A DNA stretch of 64,000 bases from Ischnura elegans. Its lineage: Eukaryota > Arthropoda > Insecta > Odonata > Coenagrionidae. This document shows positions 35,719 through 45,156 of this stretch, piece after piece (positions within the stretch are counted from its first letter, which is position 1; each line of letters starts with the position of its first letter). A program made the translations under genes and the position numbers. The stretch is taken from the NCBI RefSeq assembly GCF_921293095.1, contig NW_025791721.1, forward strand, positions 62,001 to 126,000, read 5' to 3'. A model generated the notes under the pieces. The model made no database searches and was not told the DNA's origin. It worked only from the letters and a program-made list of their open reading frames with translations.

Positions 35719-38269
35719 GGAATTGATTGTAAAACGTAAAATCAGAAACGTTTCCTCAGACTCGTGAAATTGGAGACCAGCAAAACGCCATTGTCATATG
35801 ATTGAATGAAGACTATTTTAAGTCCTCGACACTCATTTTCGCACACCGCATGTGTTATGATTTCCGGGAATATTGTAAACTGTGCTCTTTCAATGCGTTA
35901 CTGATTGTTGCGAGGTAACCGTGGGGGCTCGAAAGTTAAATAGCTTTCGCCATGAGTGATAATTACTCGATTTCATTACATCAAACTTTTTTATCGCTGT
36001 TCTTTCCTGGGAAAGGGAATGATATATGTGATTGTTGACGTTCTAATTATCCTTAGCAACCGGGTGTTTGCTGGTTTCATTGCTGTTGTTTTCAATTGTT
36101 TCAACAAGTACGAACGCTGAAGTTGTTGCACCGATTTGCGTGTGGGAAGTGTTCCCCTACATTTAGCTTGCATTGAAATATTCTGCTTGTTGCGAATTAA
36201 GTGTCGATAGTAAGTATCGTACGTAGGCGTTTTGTTGTCTTTGATAGGCCGTCGAAATTGTGCTTCGTAGGACGTCGTGCGTTTGATGAGTAACTGTTAC
36301 AATAAATCTGTAATGGAATTGATGTAATGAATAGTTCACGAAACAACTCCGCGATTAATATATTTCTCGAATGCATCTGCAAGCTTTGTCCGTTTAACCG
36401 ATTGCAAGCGTGCCATTACAACGTAAATGAGACATAATGAAAGAAAGAAATTGCGTCCTTCATGTTCCGGGAGCACAATTTTATCCATCGCATGACACGC
36501 AAGTTCGGACGACAGCATTTTGTTTTGCTTTTCTCCAGGCTCGACACCCCCGATACCGGCTGCCTAGTCAGTGTGCGTGTCGAGACTTGCAGGAACTCAA
36601 ATCGTATGGGAGTCGAAGTGGTCCGCTAGTTTTGAACGCGAAAATAAAATGCGATACGCCGAGCGACGCTCGGTGGTCGGCAGTTAATAGCATTGCCCGG
36701 ATTTAATTTCCTTCAGTCAAAATTAACATTCACCAACGATGAGAAATGTGCAGGTTTACAATGATGTGTTCATAGATTGAATTTATAAGTGGTTTTACGT
36801 GCGAAACGGACGCAAGCTTTGCGTCTTCGGACGAAAAGGCTATGTGCCATTGCTGTCATTAATAGTAATTGTTCGAGACAGTCAAGATCCGAGGACTCGA
36901 CAGCGTATGCATTGGCATTGTTGACCTCGGTCGTAAACAATAGCCCGGGTGCGCTGTCCCTCGGGGGATCGAACGTTCAAACTTGTGTTTGCACGCGCCC
37001 GGCGAGGCAGGCACCGGACTGCGGAGTGGCCTCCCTCGCACCATCTAGCGGCAGCGCGTGTTACTTTTTGAGCACTCACGATGCAATACTTGTCCCGGGA
37101 TGCGGATGACGAGATTAATTATTACATTGTTGCAAGTTTGTCAGTGACACCTGACATTACGTCGTTTGTATCTTCCACCTTTTGACGCTACACACGTGTA
37201 AGAAAAGGAATGATGAATGATCAATAGCCGATCCGGTTAATGAAGGGAATCGCACGTAGCAGGGTTTTAATTATTACGCTATGAATTAATTTTCGTTTCC
37301 AGAAAATCTAAAAGGAGAATACTAATCGTTGAAAGCATTTCACAAATTGACCTTCGTCTTCTTTTTTTAAAGAATTTTTCTCGGCATTCTCTGGCAATGC
37401 ATAGCTCGTGGTAGCTGAGTTAAAATATTTTTTTAAGTTTAATAGTTGCCAGTTTCCCGCAGTAGTTGGATGTGCTTTAGTGTCTCTCAATTCCGTTATT
37501 TCATGTACTCGATATTTCAAAATGTGTTTCTGAAAAATGTCTGTAGCAACGGTGTGCTTGTTACTGTAATGGCGATTTCTTTCAGCTCCCATCGCTTAGT
37601 GAATGTCGCCTGTTGTTGTGTCAACTGTTTCATGATCGAAATTATTTTGGGTATGCATTTAATTTTAAAAATGGATTCGCTGGAAATGGAGCATTATGGA
37701 ATGCAGACAGGAAATGCAGTTCTCTCAAGGAATAATTTCGAGAAGTATATTGTTCGGCGTTACATTACTTTATTTAAATTTTCCGGGCTTGACTGTTTTA
37801 AGCGCGGTTTCTCTACGAATGACATAACGAATGTATCAACCTAGGAACAGAAATATATTATCCAAGAGTGGTGAATAAAAAAGTTATATCGATCGTTCGT
37901 GGAACAATATAATTTTCGCTGTAATCACGGACGTTTCCTTCATGAGATGTCATTTACTATACTCACGGAATTTACTCGAGCGAAATGATTTTTTTCAGTA
38001 TGTACGATGTAAGTAACTTACGTGTAGAATACGGAAGGAATGGTATGGGCCTAAGAAATGGCATGGACTGCACAAAGGCAGCGTTCTGCGCGATAAGGAA
38101 AAGTTAATTGGGAAAACTGAAGTGGCGTGTTTCAATCGTTTCACTTGAAGGAAGTGGGAGTACTGCCATTTCACGTGAAAGAAAATGCAATGCACATCCT
38201 TCAACGCATGCATGTGGTGAATAACTTGTAATTAGTTCTCATAAGGATAGGGGAAAAAAATAAAAAGTG
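35719..38269. other. Gene-free spacer, unit 2
   Basis: This stretch is equivalent to 10824-13374 of unit 1. It includes the third exact CTCF-like 15-mer at 37038-37052 (minus strand) and the block paralogous to 27965-28655. No gene is visible. Confidence 0.6.
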
Positions 38270-38368
38270 ATACCAACAGCACCCGGTGTTCCCAGGCGGT
38301 CACCCATCCAAGTACTATCCGGGCCCGACGTTGCTTAACTTCGGTGATCGGACGAGAACCGGTGTATT
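38270..38368 (-). pseudogene. 5S rRNA: 5S rRNA copy 2, unit 2, 3' part (split by insertion)
   Basis: The 3' 99 nt of the gene, including the internal promoter region and the following T-runs, are unchanged from unit 1. The first 26 nt (5' segment) lie at 41575-41600, beyond the insertion. The copy can no longer give a normal 5S transcript. Its intact internal promoter could still start transcription inside the inserted element's 3' end, which is inference. Confidence 0.93.
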
Positions 38369-38514
38369 GATTCAAAATTTTTTTTTTATTGTTCTTTTCC
38401 ACAAAACATTACAGACAAAATTTTTTAACATTTGAATTTAGACCTCTTTTTATAAACAAGACATAAAGGACATATGATACCACTAGGTTTGCAATTATCC
38501 AAAAAGCAAAAATT

Positions 38515-38582
38515 GATTTGAACGCCCGGCCGAACACAGCAAAACTCTCCCCTCACCAGCCGGACGTCGATCCACTAGGCTA
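38515..38582 (-). repeat. Fourth, diverged tRNA-like module
   Basis: On the minus strand an A-box TAGCCTAGTGGATC (38569-38582) is followed 41 bp later by a B-box-like GGGCGTTCAAATC (38515-38527). Flanking text resembles the flanks of the three tandem copies, so it is likely an older member of the same array nearest the element's 3' end. Confidence 0.65.
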
Positions 38583-38849
38583 TCACTGCTCTTATGTTCG
38601 GGATAGTAAACCGAGCAACAAAACTTTTCACAAATTCACATATTACGAGGTTATAAAAACAAAATCTACAAAAATCGTGAAAGATAAATTAACATATTCA
38701 GCTTTTAGCTCAAACAGTCACTCATTTAAAATATTTGTTTATTTTTTGCAGGATTTATAATACCCGCTGCGTTAAATGTTACGATTTTCATGAATGTTTT
38801 GACGTGATATAAGTTAACCATCATATCGTGAAAAGGAGAAACCCAATAA

Positions 38850-39600
38850 CAGACAAAAAGAAGATATAAAAATTAGTAGGAAAATTGAGCGTAAAAAATA
38901 CATCTTTGAAAGTCCTTGCCTGGGTTCGAACCTGCGTTTTCCCACAGGTCTTGGCAGTATCCCGCGACACATCCCCTGGGCTATCTGGGCGCATGAGGCA
39001 AACACTGTATTTTTGGTCTTAAAACTTCCTCTTACTTTTTCGTGTTCATTTGTTTTTAAATTGAGCTCGTAATAAGAACACACTATGATCATTAATACTA
39101 TTAAAGTACACAAAGAAGATACAAATTTTAGAAAGGAAATTGAGCGTAAAAAACACATCTTTGAAAGTCCTTGCTTGGGTTCGAACCTGCGTTTTCCCAC
39201 AGGTCTTGGCAGTAGCCCGCGACACATCCCCTGGGCTAACTGGGCGCTTGAGGCAAACACTGTATTTTTAGTCTTAAAACTTCCTCTTACTTTTTCGTGT
39301 TCATTTGTTTTTAAATTGAGCTCGTAATAGGAACACACTATGATCATTAATACCAATAAAAGACACAAAGAAGATACAAAATTTAGAAAGGAAATTGAGC
39401 GAAAAAAACACATCTTTGAAAGTTCTTGCTTGGGTTCGAACCTGCGTTTTCCCACAAATCTGGGCGGTAGCCCGCGACACATCCCCTGGGCTAACTGGGC
39501 GTATGAGCCAAACATTGTATTTTTAGTCTTAAAACTTCCTCTTATTTTTTCGTGTTCATTTGTTTTTAAATTGAACCCGTAATAAAAATACCTTACGGTC
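38850..39600 (-). repeat. Three tandem 255-bp repeats, each with a tRNA-like Pol III promoter
   Basis: The repeat period is 255 bp (B-box cores at 38922-38932, 39177-39187 and 39432-39442). On the minus strand each copy has an A-box TAGCCCAGGGGATG (38970-38983, 39225-39238, 39480-39493) about 37 bp before a B-box GGTTCGAACCC, the spacing of a tRNA or SINE head. The copies differ by a few bases, so they are not sequencing duplicates. A long ORF across them exists only because the period is a multiple of three. Confidence 0.88.
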
Positions 39601-40030
39601 ATTAACATCGAACATATAGATAAAACTCGATTTGCATTTTCTATTTTAAACATTAGTGCATAGTTGTATCTTATCAAAACACATTCTCGTTTCTTGCCTT
39701 TGCTTCGCCATTGTGATGTGTCAGCCTGCTTTGTTCCCGCTGCTCGGCATTCCTCGCACCGAAGTGGGTCACGTAACGGGTTTTCTCCGACTCTGAGGCT
39801 AAAAATAGCCCTCGGTGTCTCGTTGCTCTGGCCTCTGCAGCACGGGCTGCCAACCTTGGTGTGTAGAATCTCAGCTCTCGTCGATTCACCGGACTTCTTG
39901 CTCCCGTTTCCGCTCCCCCAGCAAGGCTGCATCTTTTGTCCTGTAATAAATTTTGAGAAAATGATATCAGTACAGCGTACTTTTCCTATTTCCCCCAACC
40001 CCCCCGAATTTATGTGTGATTTTCTGTCTT

Positions 40031-41353
40031 TCATTTCTGTTGTGCCTTGTGTTTTTTCGTTTTCTTTAGCTCTCTCTTTTCGGAATCAGTGTTTTGTTTA
40101 AGAAATGCTTTTTTAAGTGTTTCTGTTTCACTTTGTAGTTTTGTCATTCTATGTCCACTCATCTGCCACAATCTTGACACTCCTGGTTCTTCTTCTTCTT
40201 CTGTTGTTTCTTCGTCAGTCTCCCTCCCCATGGTAAAAGTAAAACCTTTCGGCACGGGGAAAGAAGTCTTGGGAACGGTCCAACCCTCTTTCGTTTCGGC
40301 CTCTTCCTCCTTGTCTTCCTCGTCTTCTATAATTATTTCCTCGACCTCCATCTCAGCATTTGATGTGTTCGACGAATATTCGTCTATGTTCCTCTCTCCC
40401 TCTTCTGTGCCTCCTCCCGACCCTGTCGGCGACGTTGAATTTTTTCTTTTTCCTCGCCTTCCGCTGTTTCTTTTTCGTCTTCTTCGTGTTGTGTTGTTGT
40501 CCGACTCCATATTCTCTGCTTCCGGAGTAGCTCCTGCACCCTCTGTTTTTCCACTCCCCCCGGAAACTTCTTCGATGTCACTCTTGTCCACTTTCATCTC
40601 AGTCCCTTGTTGCTCTTCCACCGCCGGAATGTTTCCCCCCTTGGTTTCTTCTCCTTCCTGCGTGTTCTCGCTTTGCTCCCGCACCGCTCTCTCCACCTCT
40701 TCTTCCATTTGAGTTTGTTCTTTACCTATTTCGCTCACTTCCATGGGATCTTTCCCCCTCACCCTCTCGGCGTACGTAGAGTTGGGGCCCACACTTAGTA
40801 TGAGTGGGCAGTTTATCCTCAAATGCGATGTCTCCCCACACCTAGAGCACGTCGGCTTTTGCCCGTAATAATAAATCGCTGCTCTGTATCTAGCCACCTG
40901 TAGATACGACGGGATGTCTTTTGTCAATTCCATTTTGACGCTGCGGGCACCCGTGTAAGTGCCCGCTAACGTTTTCGGGCCAGCCCAAGTGTTTAGTTGG
41001 TAGTCGATTATCTTTCCGTAAGGCGCAAGTGCCTTCAACACCTCCTCCCTCGGTACCTCGATATTCAGCAGGTGAACTTTAACAATTGTCACTCTTCTAC
41101 TCGCCGATGTAATCTTCACCTCCCTGTTGCCCATCTTCCTTGACTCGCCTGCGGCGAGTATTTCTTCCATTCTTCCCTCCGTCTTCAATTTCAAAAAAAT
41201 CGTTCTTCTTTTGTTTGTTATTACTACCGCTACTGCCTCTTCGATCCGAACCCCGAGCTCTGACATGATGAAATCATGGATCTCTAGGGGCTGTGGTGCT
41301 TCAAAATTCTTCTCAAACTCCAAACATAGGGTGTTGACCTTTGGGTATTCCAT
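40031..41353 (-). CDS. Retroelement ORF1 (gag-like, single CCHC zinc knuckle)
   Basis: The protein is 440 aa from an ATG in good context (GCCATGG). Residues 90-150 form a small-fold region resembling those seen in LINE ORF1 and ZCCHC3-like proteins (VLKALAPYGKIIDYQ ... ARSVKMELTKDIPSYL). A CCHC knuckle, CSRCGETSHLRINC, follows at about residues 180-193. The C-terminal half is acidic and low in complexity (Glu/Thr-rich), then basic. The expected role is RNA binding of the element's transcript. It is unlike the three-knuckle Jockey ORF1 elsewhere in this window. The frame is open, so the copy is recent. Its stop overlaps the ATG of a following frame (ATGA), as in many two-ORF LINEs. Confidence 0.88.
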   Translation of the reverse strand: MEYPKVNTLCLEFEKNFEAPQPLEIHDFIMSELGVRIEEAVAVVITNKRRTIFLKLKTEGRMEEILAAGESRKMGNREVKITSASRRVTIVKVHLLNIEVPREEVLKALAPYGKIIDYQLNTWAGPKTLAGTYTGARSVKMELTKDIPSYLQVARYRAAIYYYGQKPTCSRCGETSHLRINCPLILSVGPNSTYAERVRGKDPMEVSEIGKEQTQMEEEVERAVREQSENTQEGEETKGGNIPAVEEQQGTEMKVDKSDIEEVSGGSGKTEGAGATPEAENMESDNNTTRRRRKRNSGRRGKRKNSTSPTGSGGGTEEGERNIDEYSSNTSNAEMEVEEIIIEDEEDKEEEAETKEGWTVPKTSFPVPKGFTFTMGRETDEETTEEEEEPGVSRLWQMSGHRMTKLQSETETLKKAFLKQNTDSEKRELKKTKKHKAQQK

Positions 41354-41574
41354 GGCTAACCCCTGTTGCACTAGAGTTTAACTTGTTTAAACACACTTAC
41401 GTGTGTCACACGTTTTTTAGTCGCGTCACAAAATCGCAAAACTGTCCGAGCCCGCACTCAGCAAGGCTCCCGGCGATCGCAGGGTGCGATCGCCGGGGCT
41501 TAGAACCGGTTCCGAAATCCACGAAAAACAAAATACGGTCGGGAGCTCTCTCTCTAGACGTCCTCTCGCCTCGC

Positions 41575-41600
41575 GTATTCAACGTGGTATGGCCGTTGGC
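41575..41600 (-). pseudogene. 5S rRNA: 5S rRNA copy 2, unit 2, 5' fragment
   Basis: The first 26 nt of the 5S gene (GCCAACGGCCATACCACGTT and on) are cut off from the rest by the 3.2-kb insertion. This includes the target duplication. Confidence 0.93.
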
Positions 41601-42504
41601 GAAGATATGTATGGCTTTTGAAGAATGTTATACTCATTCGGTGATTAGATTCGATAGTTCACTATCTGACTTTGTAACAATTTGGAGTTAAATGTCATAC
41701 AGGAATGAAATTGAGCATCAACGGCGCATAAAAAATTTCCATTTCAAAAGTATCAGTTTCGGAAATGGATCTGTAAGAGTTAGTTTTCATAAATGTTGCG
41801 GAAAGGAAGACAGCTGAAGCGCGGACCTCCCGTGACAAAGTAGAGGCTTTCGAAGATGGATTACAATGGGCTGCCAACGTGGAATATGGAGTGAACTGAA
41901 AATGATGGAATAACGGACAAACGGTTTGACGTAAGAGAAACTGTCCCACCAGTTTTCTGAGTAACAAAGTGCCTTTCGTTGTCATAACAAGGAAATAACA
42001 TTAACGATCGTCTCGTGCGGCTGCAAGTAGACAAAATTTGTACGCACTGGAAGGATTGTCATGCAACGAGGAACTGTGGAGACGTTACGGAGGACTTTAC
42101 ATATAGCGACAGTAGAAATTCATGTACGCGATAGAGGGAAAGGAGAAACATCTGCCATGAAGATAAGGAAAGAGAAAATAATGTTGCATAAATTATTAAT
42201 TTGTGGGAACATTGTATCTGTTACGCTCGTGGAAAAACGATTTTTGAACTTGAACATTTGAGAGAGCCCGGAGACACCGTCACACTTCGCTTTCACAATG
42301 CGACGGCAACAATCACAGACTGTTGGAATGAAATAACTGATGAATGATCAACAATCTGTTGCTATGGCAACCAAGGATTAATCATAAAAATTAGGACCTT
42401 CTGAGCACTGAAAATGAGATATGGACTACCGTTGTGAATTTTAAAGTGGAACTTCGTTTTTGTCGTTGAAGTAAGCAATGGAAACATCACACTGAATGAT
42501 GTAG
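41601..42504. other. Gene-free spacer, unit 2
   Basis: This stretch is equivalent to 13495-14398. No gene is visible. Confidence 0.6.
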
Positions 42505-42520
42505 GGCCCTAAAAAGGGCC
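42505..42520 (-). terminator. H2B mRNA 3' stem-loop, unit 2
   Basis: The minus strand reads GGCCCTTTTTAGGGCC, identical to unit 1. Confidence 0.95.
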
Positions 42521-42541
42521 GTTGGGGCGCTACCAAGTAAT

Positions 42542-42913
42542 TTACTTGGAGCTGGTGTACTTGGTCACAGCCTTGGTGCCCTCAGACACGGCGTGCTTGG
42601 CCAGTTCACCGGGGAGCAGGAGCCTGACGGCGGTCTGCACCTCCCTGGAGGTGATGGTGGAGCGCTTGTTGTAGTGAGCGAGACGGGAAGCCTCGGCGGC
42701 GATCCTCTCGAAGATGTCGTTGACGAAGGAGTTCATGATGTTCATGGCCTTGGAGGAGATACCGGTGTCAGGGTGGACCTGCTTCAACACCTTGTAGATG
42801 TAGATTGCGTAGCTCTCCTTCCTCCTGCGCTTCTTCTTCTTGTCTCCCTTGGAGATGTTCTTCTGGGCCTTGCCGGCCTTCTTGGCAGCCTTTCCGCTAG
42901 TCTTGGGTGGCAT
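42542..42913 (-). CDS. H2B: Histone H2B, unit 2
   Basis: The 123-aa protein is identical to the unit 1 H2B, with the same basic tail, histone fold and YTSSK end. The only local difference is in the leader: 11 bp (TGTATCTGAAA) are added at 42943-42953 between the TATA (minus strand, 42967-42972) and the ATG. This makes the TATA-to-ATG distance 11 bp longer than in unit 1. The promoter of this gene remains attached, unlike that of its divergent partner H2A. Confidence 0.97.
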   Translation of the reverse strand: MPPKTSGKAAKKAGKAQKNISKGDKKKKRRRKESYAIYIYKVLKQVHPDTGISSKAMNIMNSFVNDIFERIAAEASRLAHYNKRSTITSREVQTAVRLLLPGELAKHAVSEGTKAVTKYTSSK

Positions 42914-43084
42914 GTTGGTATCAACGTTGCGTAGCAGCGAGATGTATCTGAAAAATCCTGGGTCAGTTTATAACCCGTAGAGGCAGGACCAGCCGATTCG
43001 CGATTGGTCGATTAGGCTGAGGCGCCGGCCAGCGGCAGCCCAGAATATGTATAAACCACACGGGGAGCTGTCCGCTGTCAACGA
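42914..43084. promoter_or_regulatory. H2B promoter and detached H2A promoter, unit 2
   Basis: It keeps TATAAA for H2B (minus strand), the CCAAT box and the H2A TATAAA (about 43050-43055). The region ends at the left target duplication 43070-43084. Transcription started from the H2A TATA would now enter Jockey A within a few bases of its 5' end. Confidence 0.82.
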
Positions 43085-43575
43085 CATCGATCTTCCGGTC
43101 AGCCTGTGACTACTGAGCTATCCTGATCCTGGTGCCTTGTCAACACGACTTCGCTGCAGCGACCACCGCACACGCCAGCCGGCGTTCTGCGTCAACCCTC
43201 GCGGGACGGCCCGCCAGAGACAACCTGACTTCGCGTCAACGGACTCCCGCAACTACGCCATCCGGCGCTGAACGCCAACGATCGCGGGTCCTACCCGCAA
43301 GAGACAACGCGTCATTCCCGTCGCTAATAGGGCGCCCGAAGGGCCGCGGCTGGCCGACCCCGTTCCTAAATTCGGGCTTGGTCACCACGGTTCTCACCTT
43401 CGGGTGGCGCCTTGCACCCAGCGACTGTCCCTGGTCTTCCTGGATGTTAGTACTCGGGCTTCTGGGCCGCTAGTATCGCCCATTGCACCCCCGAGGAACA
43501 CGGAAGGGTCCCCTCGCTAGGGAATTAGGCCCCAAACAGCCCCCCCTGCCCTCCCCAACGAGCCGCTTGGCCGCC

Positions 43576-45156
43576 ATGGAGTCCATGGCGGCCCATCAAT
43601 CCAGCGACACGGAAGAGCTCATGGAGGCCGACTCCCCGGTCTCCCCCGCCAACGCTGATGACCTAACGGCAACGCAAGAAGACGGCAACGTCGACGCCCA
43701 ACGGCCCTCTTCAGGACCGCCAACCTCAAGACCACTCGTCAGCGAACCTGTCATAATCCCCGATGACATTCAAGAGCCGCTCGTCAGCTTCTCCTTTCCC
43801 AAGGCGAAGCTCCTGGATCCTACCTTTTGCCTCGCTGTTGGCCTGCCTCCGCCACTAGCCAACTCGGAAGAACACTTCATAGAACAACGCCAACGACGCC
43901 GCAAGTCCTCGCCGCCTATTTCCCCTCCGCCTTTAAAATTGAGCAATAAATACTCAGCTCTAAGCACCGAAAATGGCCCTCTTCAGGCCCCTATCGGCCC
44001 TCTTCAGGACCTTGCTCCTAAAACTTCACAATCTACCTCAAAATCTCCAGCCACTCAGACCTCACAGCCCGCTGCCAATCCCCATCGGCCCTCTTCAGGA
44101 CCATCAGCCACGTCTTCAAGGAAAATTCCTCCTATCTTCCTCAAGGACCAAAGCAATTGGTCCTCCAAATACCGCAAGATGGTCGCTGCTTGCTCCAGCC
44201 CGCCGGTCTGCAACACCACTGGCTCCCAGGTCCGCGTTCAATGCCACTCCCCGGACGACTTCCGCAAGACTGTGAAACTCTTAAATGAGAACAATTGGGA
44301 ATACTATACATACCAACTGCCCGAAGACAAGAAATGTTTTCTCATTGTTCGCGGCCTCATGATCGACACCCCCGTTGAAGACATCCGCGACAACCTAGAC
44401 GTACTTGGATTATCCGTCGACGACATCGTTCAGCTGCGGACTACAAGACCTACCAAAAAAGTACAACAGCAACGAGAACAACAGCTAGCAGAAAACCCAG
44501 AACAACCCCTGGACCCTCTGCAACCACGACCTCTGCCTCTATTCCAACTGAAATTAACTGATGCAAATGATAAAGCGCGCTTCATGGAAACAAACTACCT
44601 CTGCGGCTTGCGTGTTACAATTGACAATTACAAGCCATCGCCTGGCCCTCCCCAGTGCACCCGTTGTCAAAATTTTGGCCATACTTACAAGTCTTGCGGA
44701 CTACAGTCTCGTTGTGTCAGATGCGGCGACAACCACCAGCACACCGCCTGCCAAGTATTCAAGCCCGACCCAGCCAAATGCGCAAACTGTGGAGGTCCAC
44801 ACCCCGCCAACTACAAAGGCTGCCCAGCTTATAAAACCTTCGCTGAGAAGTTAAAAAATAGCAGAACTGCCAAACCGAACCCAAACCCTACCCCTGTTCC
44901 ATCCGCTGACGAATTTCCGGCCTTTCCGCCGCAACAATCCGCTCCCACTCCCCAACCTGCTACTCCTGCTCCTCCATCCGACATAACCATTCCTTCTATC
45001 CTTACTTCTTTGCTTACCCCGTCAATCAAACAGAAACTTTCCTCATTCCTTTCTGACTTAGTCAAAAAACTCCTTACCCCCTCCTCCACCCCAAAATCTG
45101 AAATCCTCTTCAACGAAATCATCCAAATGGCACTCTCTCTTCTCAGTGATGGCTAA
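43576..45156 (+). CDS. Jockey A ORF1 (gag-like, three zinc knuckles)
   Basis: The protein is 526 aa from ATG 43576 in a perfect Kozak context (GCCGCCATGG). The N-terminal half is Pro/Ser-rich and low in complexity. A conserved gag-like domain then precedes three zinc knuckles: CTRCQNFGHTYKSC (361-374), CVRCGDNHQHTAC (380-392) and CANCGGPHPANYKGC (402-416). This is the hallmark of Jockey, Doc and telomeric TART/HeT-A ORF1. It should bind the element RNA and carry it to chromosomes. The DNA contains four stem-loop-like 16-mers that resemble the histone mRNA 3' end (43703, 43975, 43996, 44087) and fall in two different codon frames. Confidence 0.95.
   Translation: MESMAAHQSSDTEELMEADSPVSPANADDLTATQEDGNVDAQRPSSGPPTSRPLVSEPVIIPDDIQEPLVSFSFPKAKLLDPTFCLAVGLPPPLANSEEHFIEQRQRRRKSSPPISPPPLKLSNKYSALSTENGPLQAPIGPLQDLAPKTSQSTSKSPATQTSQPAANPHRPSSGPSATSSRKIPPIFLKDQSNWSSKYRKMVAACSSPPVCNTTGSQVRVQCHSPDDFRKTVKLLNENNWEYYTYQLPEDKKCFLIVRGLMIDTPVEDIRDNLDVLGLSVDDIVQLRTTRPTKKVQQQREQQLAENPEQPLDPLQPRPLPLFQLKLTDANDKARFMETNYLCGLRVTIDNYKPSPGPPQCTRCQNFGHTYKSCGLQSRCVRCGDNHQHTACQVFKPDPAKCANCGGPHPANYKGCPAYKTFAEKLKNSRTAKPNPNPTPVPSADEFPAFPPQQSAPTPQPATPAPPSDITIPSILTSLLTPSIKQKLSSFLSDLVKKLLTPSSTPKSEILFNEIIQMALSLLSDG
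43703..43718 (+). other. Histone stem-loop-like 16-mer, copy a (Jockey A ORF1)
   Basis: GGCCCTCTTCAGGACC is read in frame as RPSSGP. The stem has five pairs and one C/A mismatch around a CUUC loop. The downstream bases GCCAACCTCAAG closely follow those after the H2A stem-loop (GCAAACCATCAAG). Confidence 0.7.
43975..43990 (+). other. Histone stem-loop-like 16-mer, copy b (Jockey A ORF1)
   Basis: GGCCCTCTTCAGGCCC is read as GPLQAP, in a different codon frame from copies a and d. It has one base difference from the other three. Confidence 0.65.
43996..44011 (+). other. Histone stem-loop-like 16-mer, copy c (Jockey A ORF1)
   Basis: GGCCCTCTTCAGGACC is read as GPLQD, five bases after copy b. Its position corresponds to the single exact copy in Jockey B. 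Confidence 0.7.
44087..44102 (+). other. Histone stem-loop-like 16-mer, copy d (Jockey A ORF1)
   Basis: GGCCCTCTTCAGGACC is read as RPSSGP. The equivalent place in Jockey B keeps the amino acids RPSSG but not the 16-mer. Confidence 0.7.

Larger units (their letters stand above)
38369..41579 (-). mobile_element. ORF1-only retroelement with tRNA-like modules, inserted in 5S rRNA
   Basis: The boundaries come from the intact gene in unit 1. GTATT is present on both sides (38364-38368 and 41575-41579), so the target duplication is about 5 bp. The element lies on the minus strand, the same sense as the 5S gene. From its 5' end it has a leader of about 220 bp with a 13-bp hairpin (41469-41497), ORF1 (40031-41353), an ATGA overlap into a second frame without any endonuclease or reverse transcriptase, three 255-bp tandem repeats, one diverged fourth copy, and an A-rich 3' end. 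It must rely on another element's enzymes. It may be an internally deleted LINE or a chimera of LINE ORF1 with SINE-type tails. Confidence 0.85.

Noticed and set aside
38814-40034. A 406-codon ORF on the minus strand after ORF1
   Set aside because: It is open because three tandem repeats have a period divisible by three, and it translates the A/B-box modules. It has no domain features. It is reported as a question in findings but not as a gene.
38369-41579. The idea that the 5S insertion and the H4 insertion are two halves of one LINE family
   Set aside because: Both are about 3.2 kb with 5-bp duplications and end near TTTTGAA, but no sequence overlap between them can be shown from this window.
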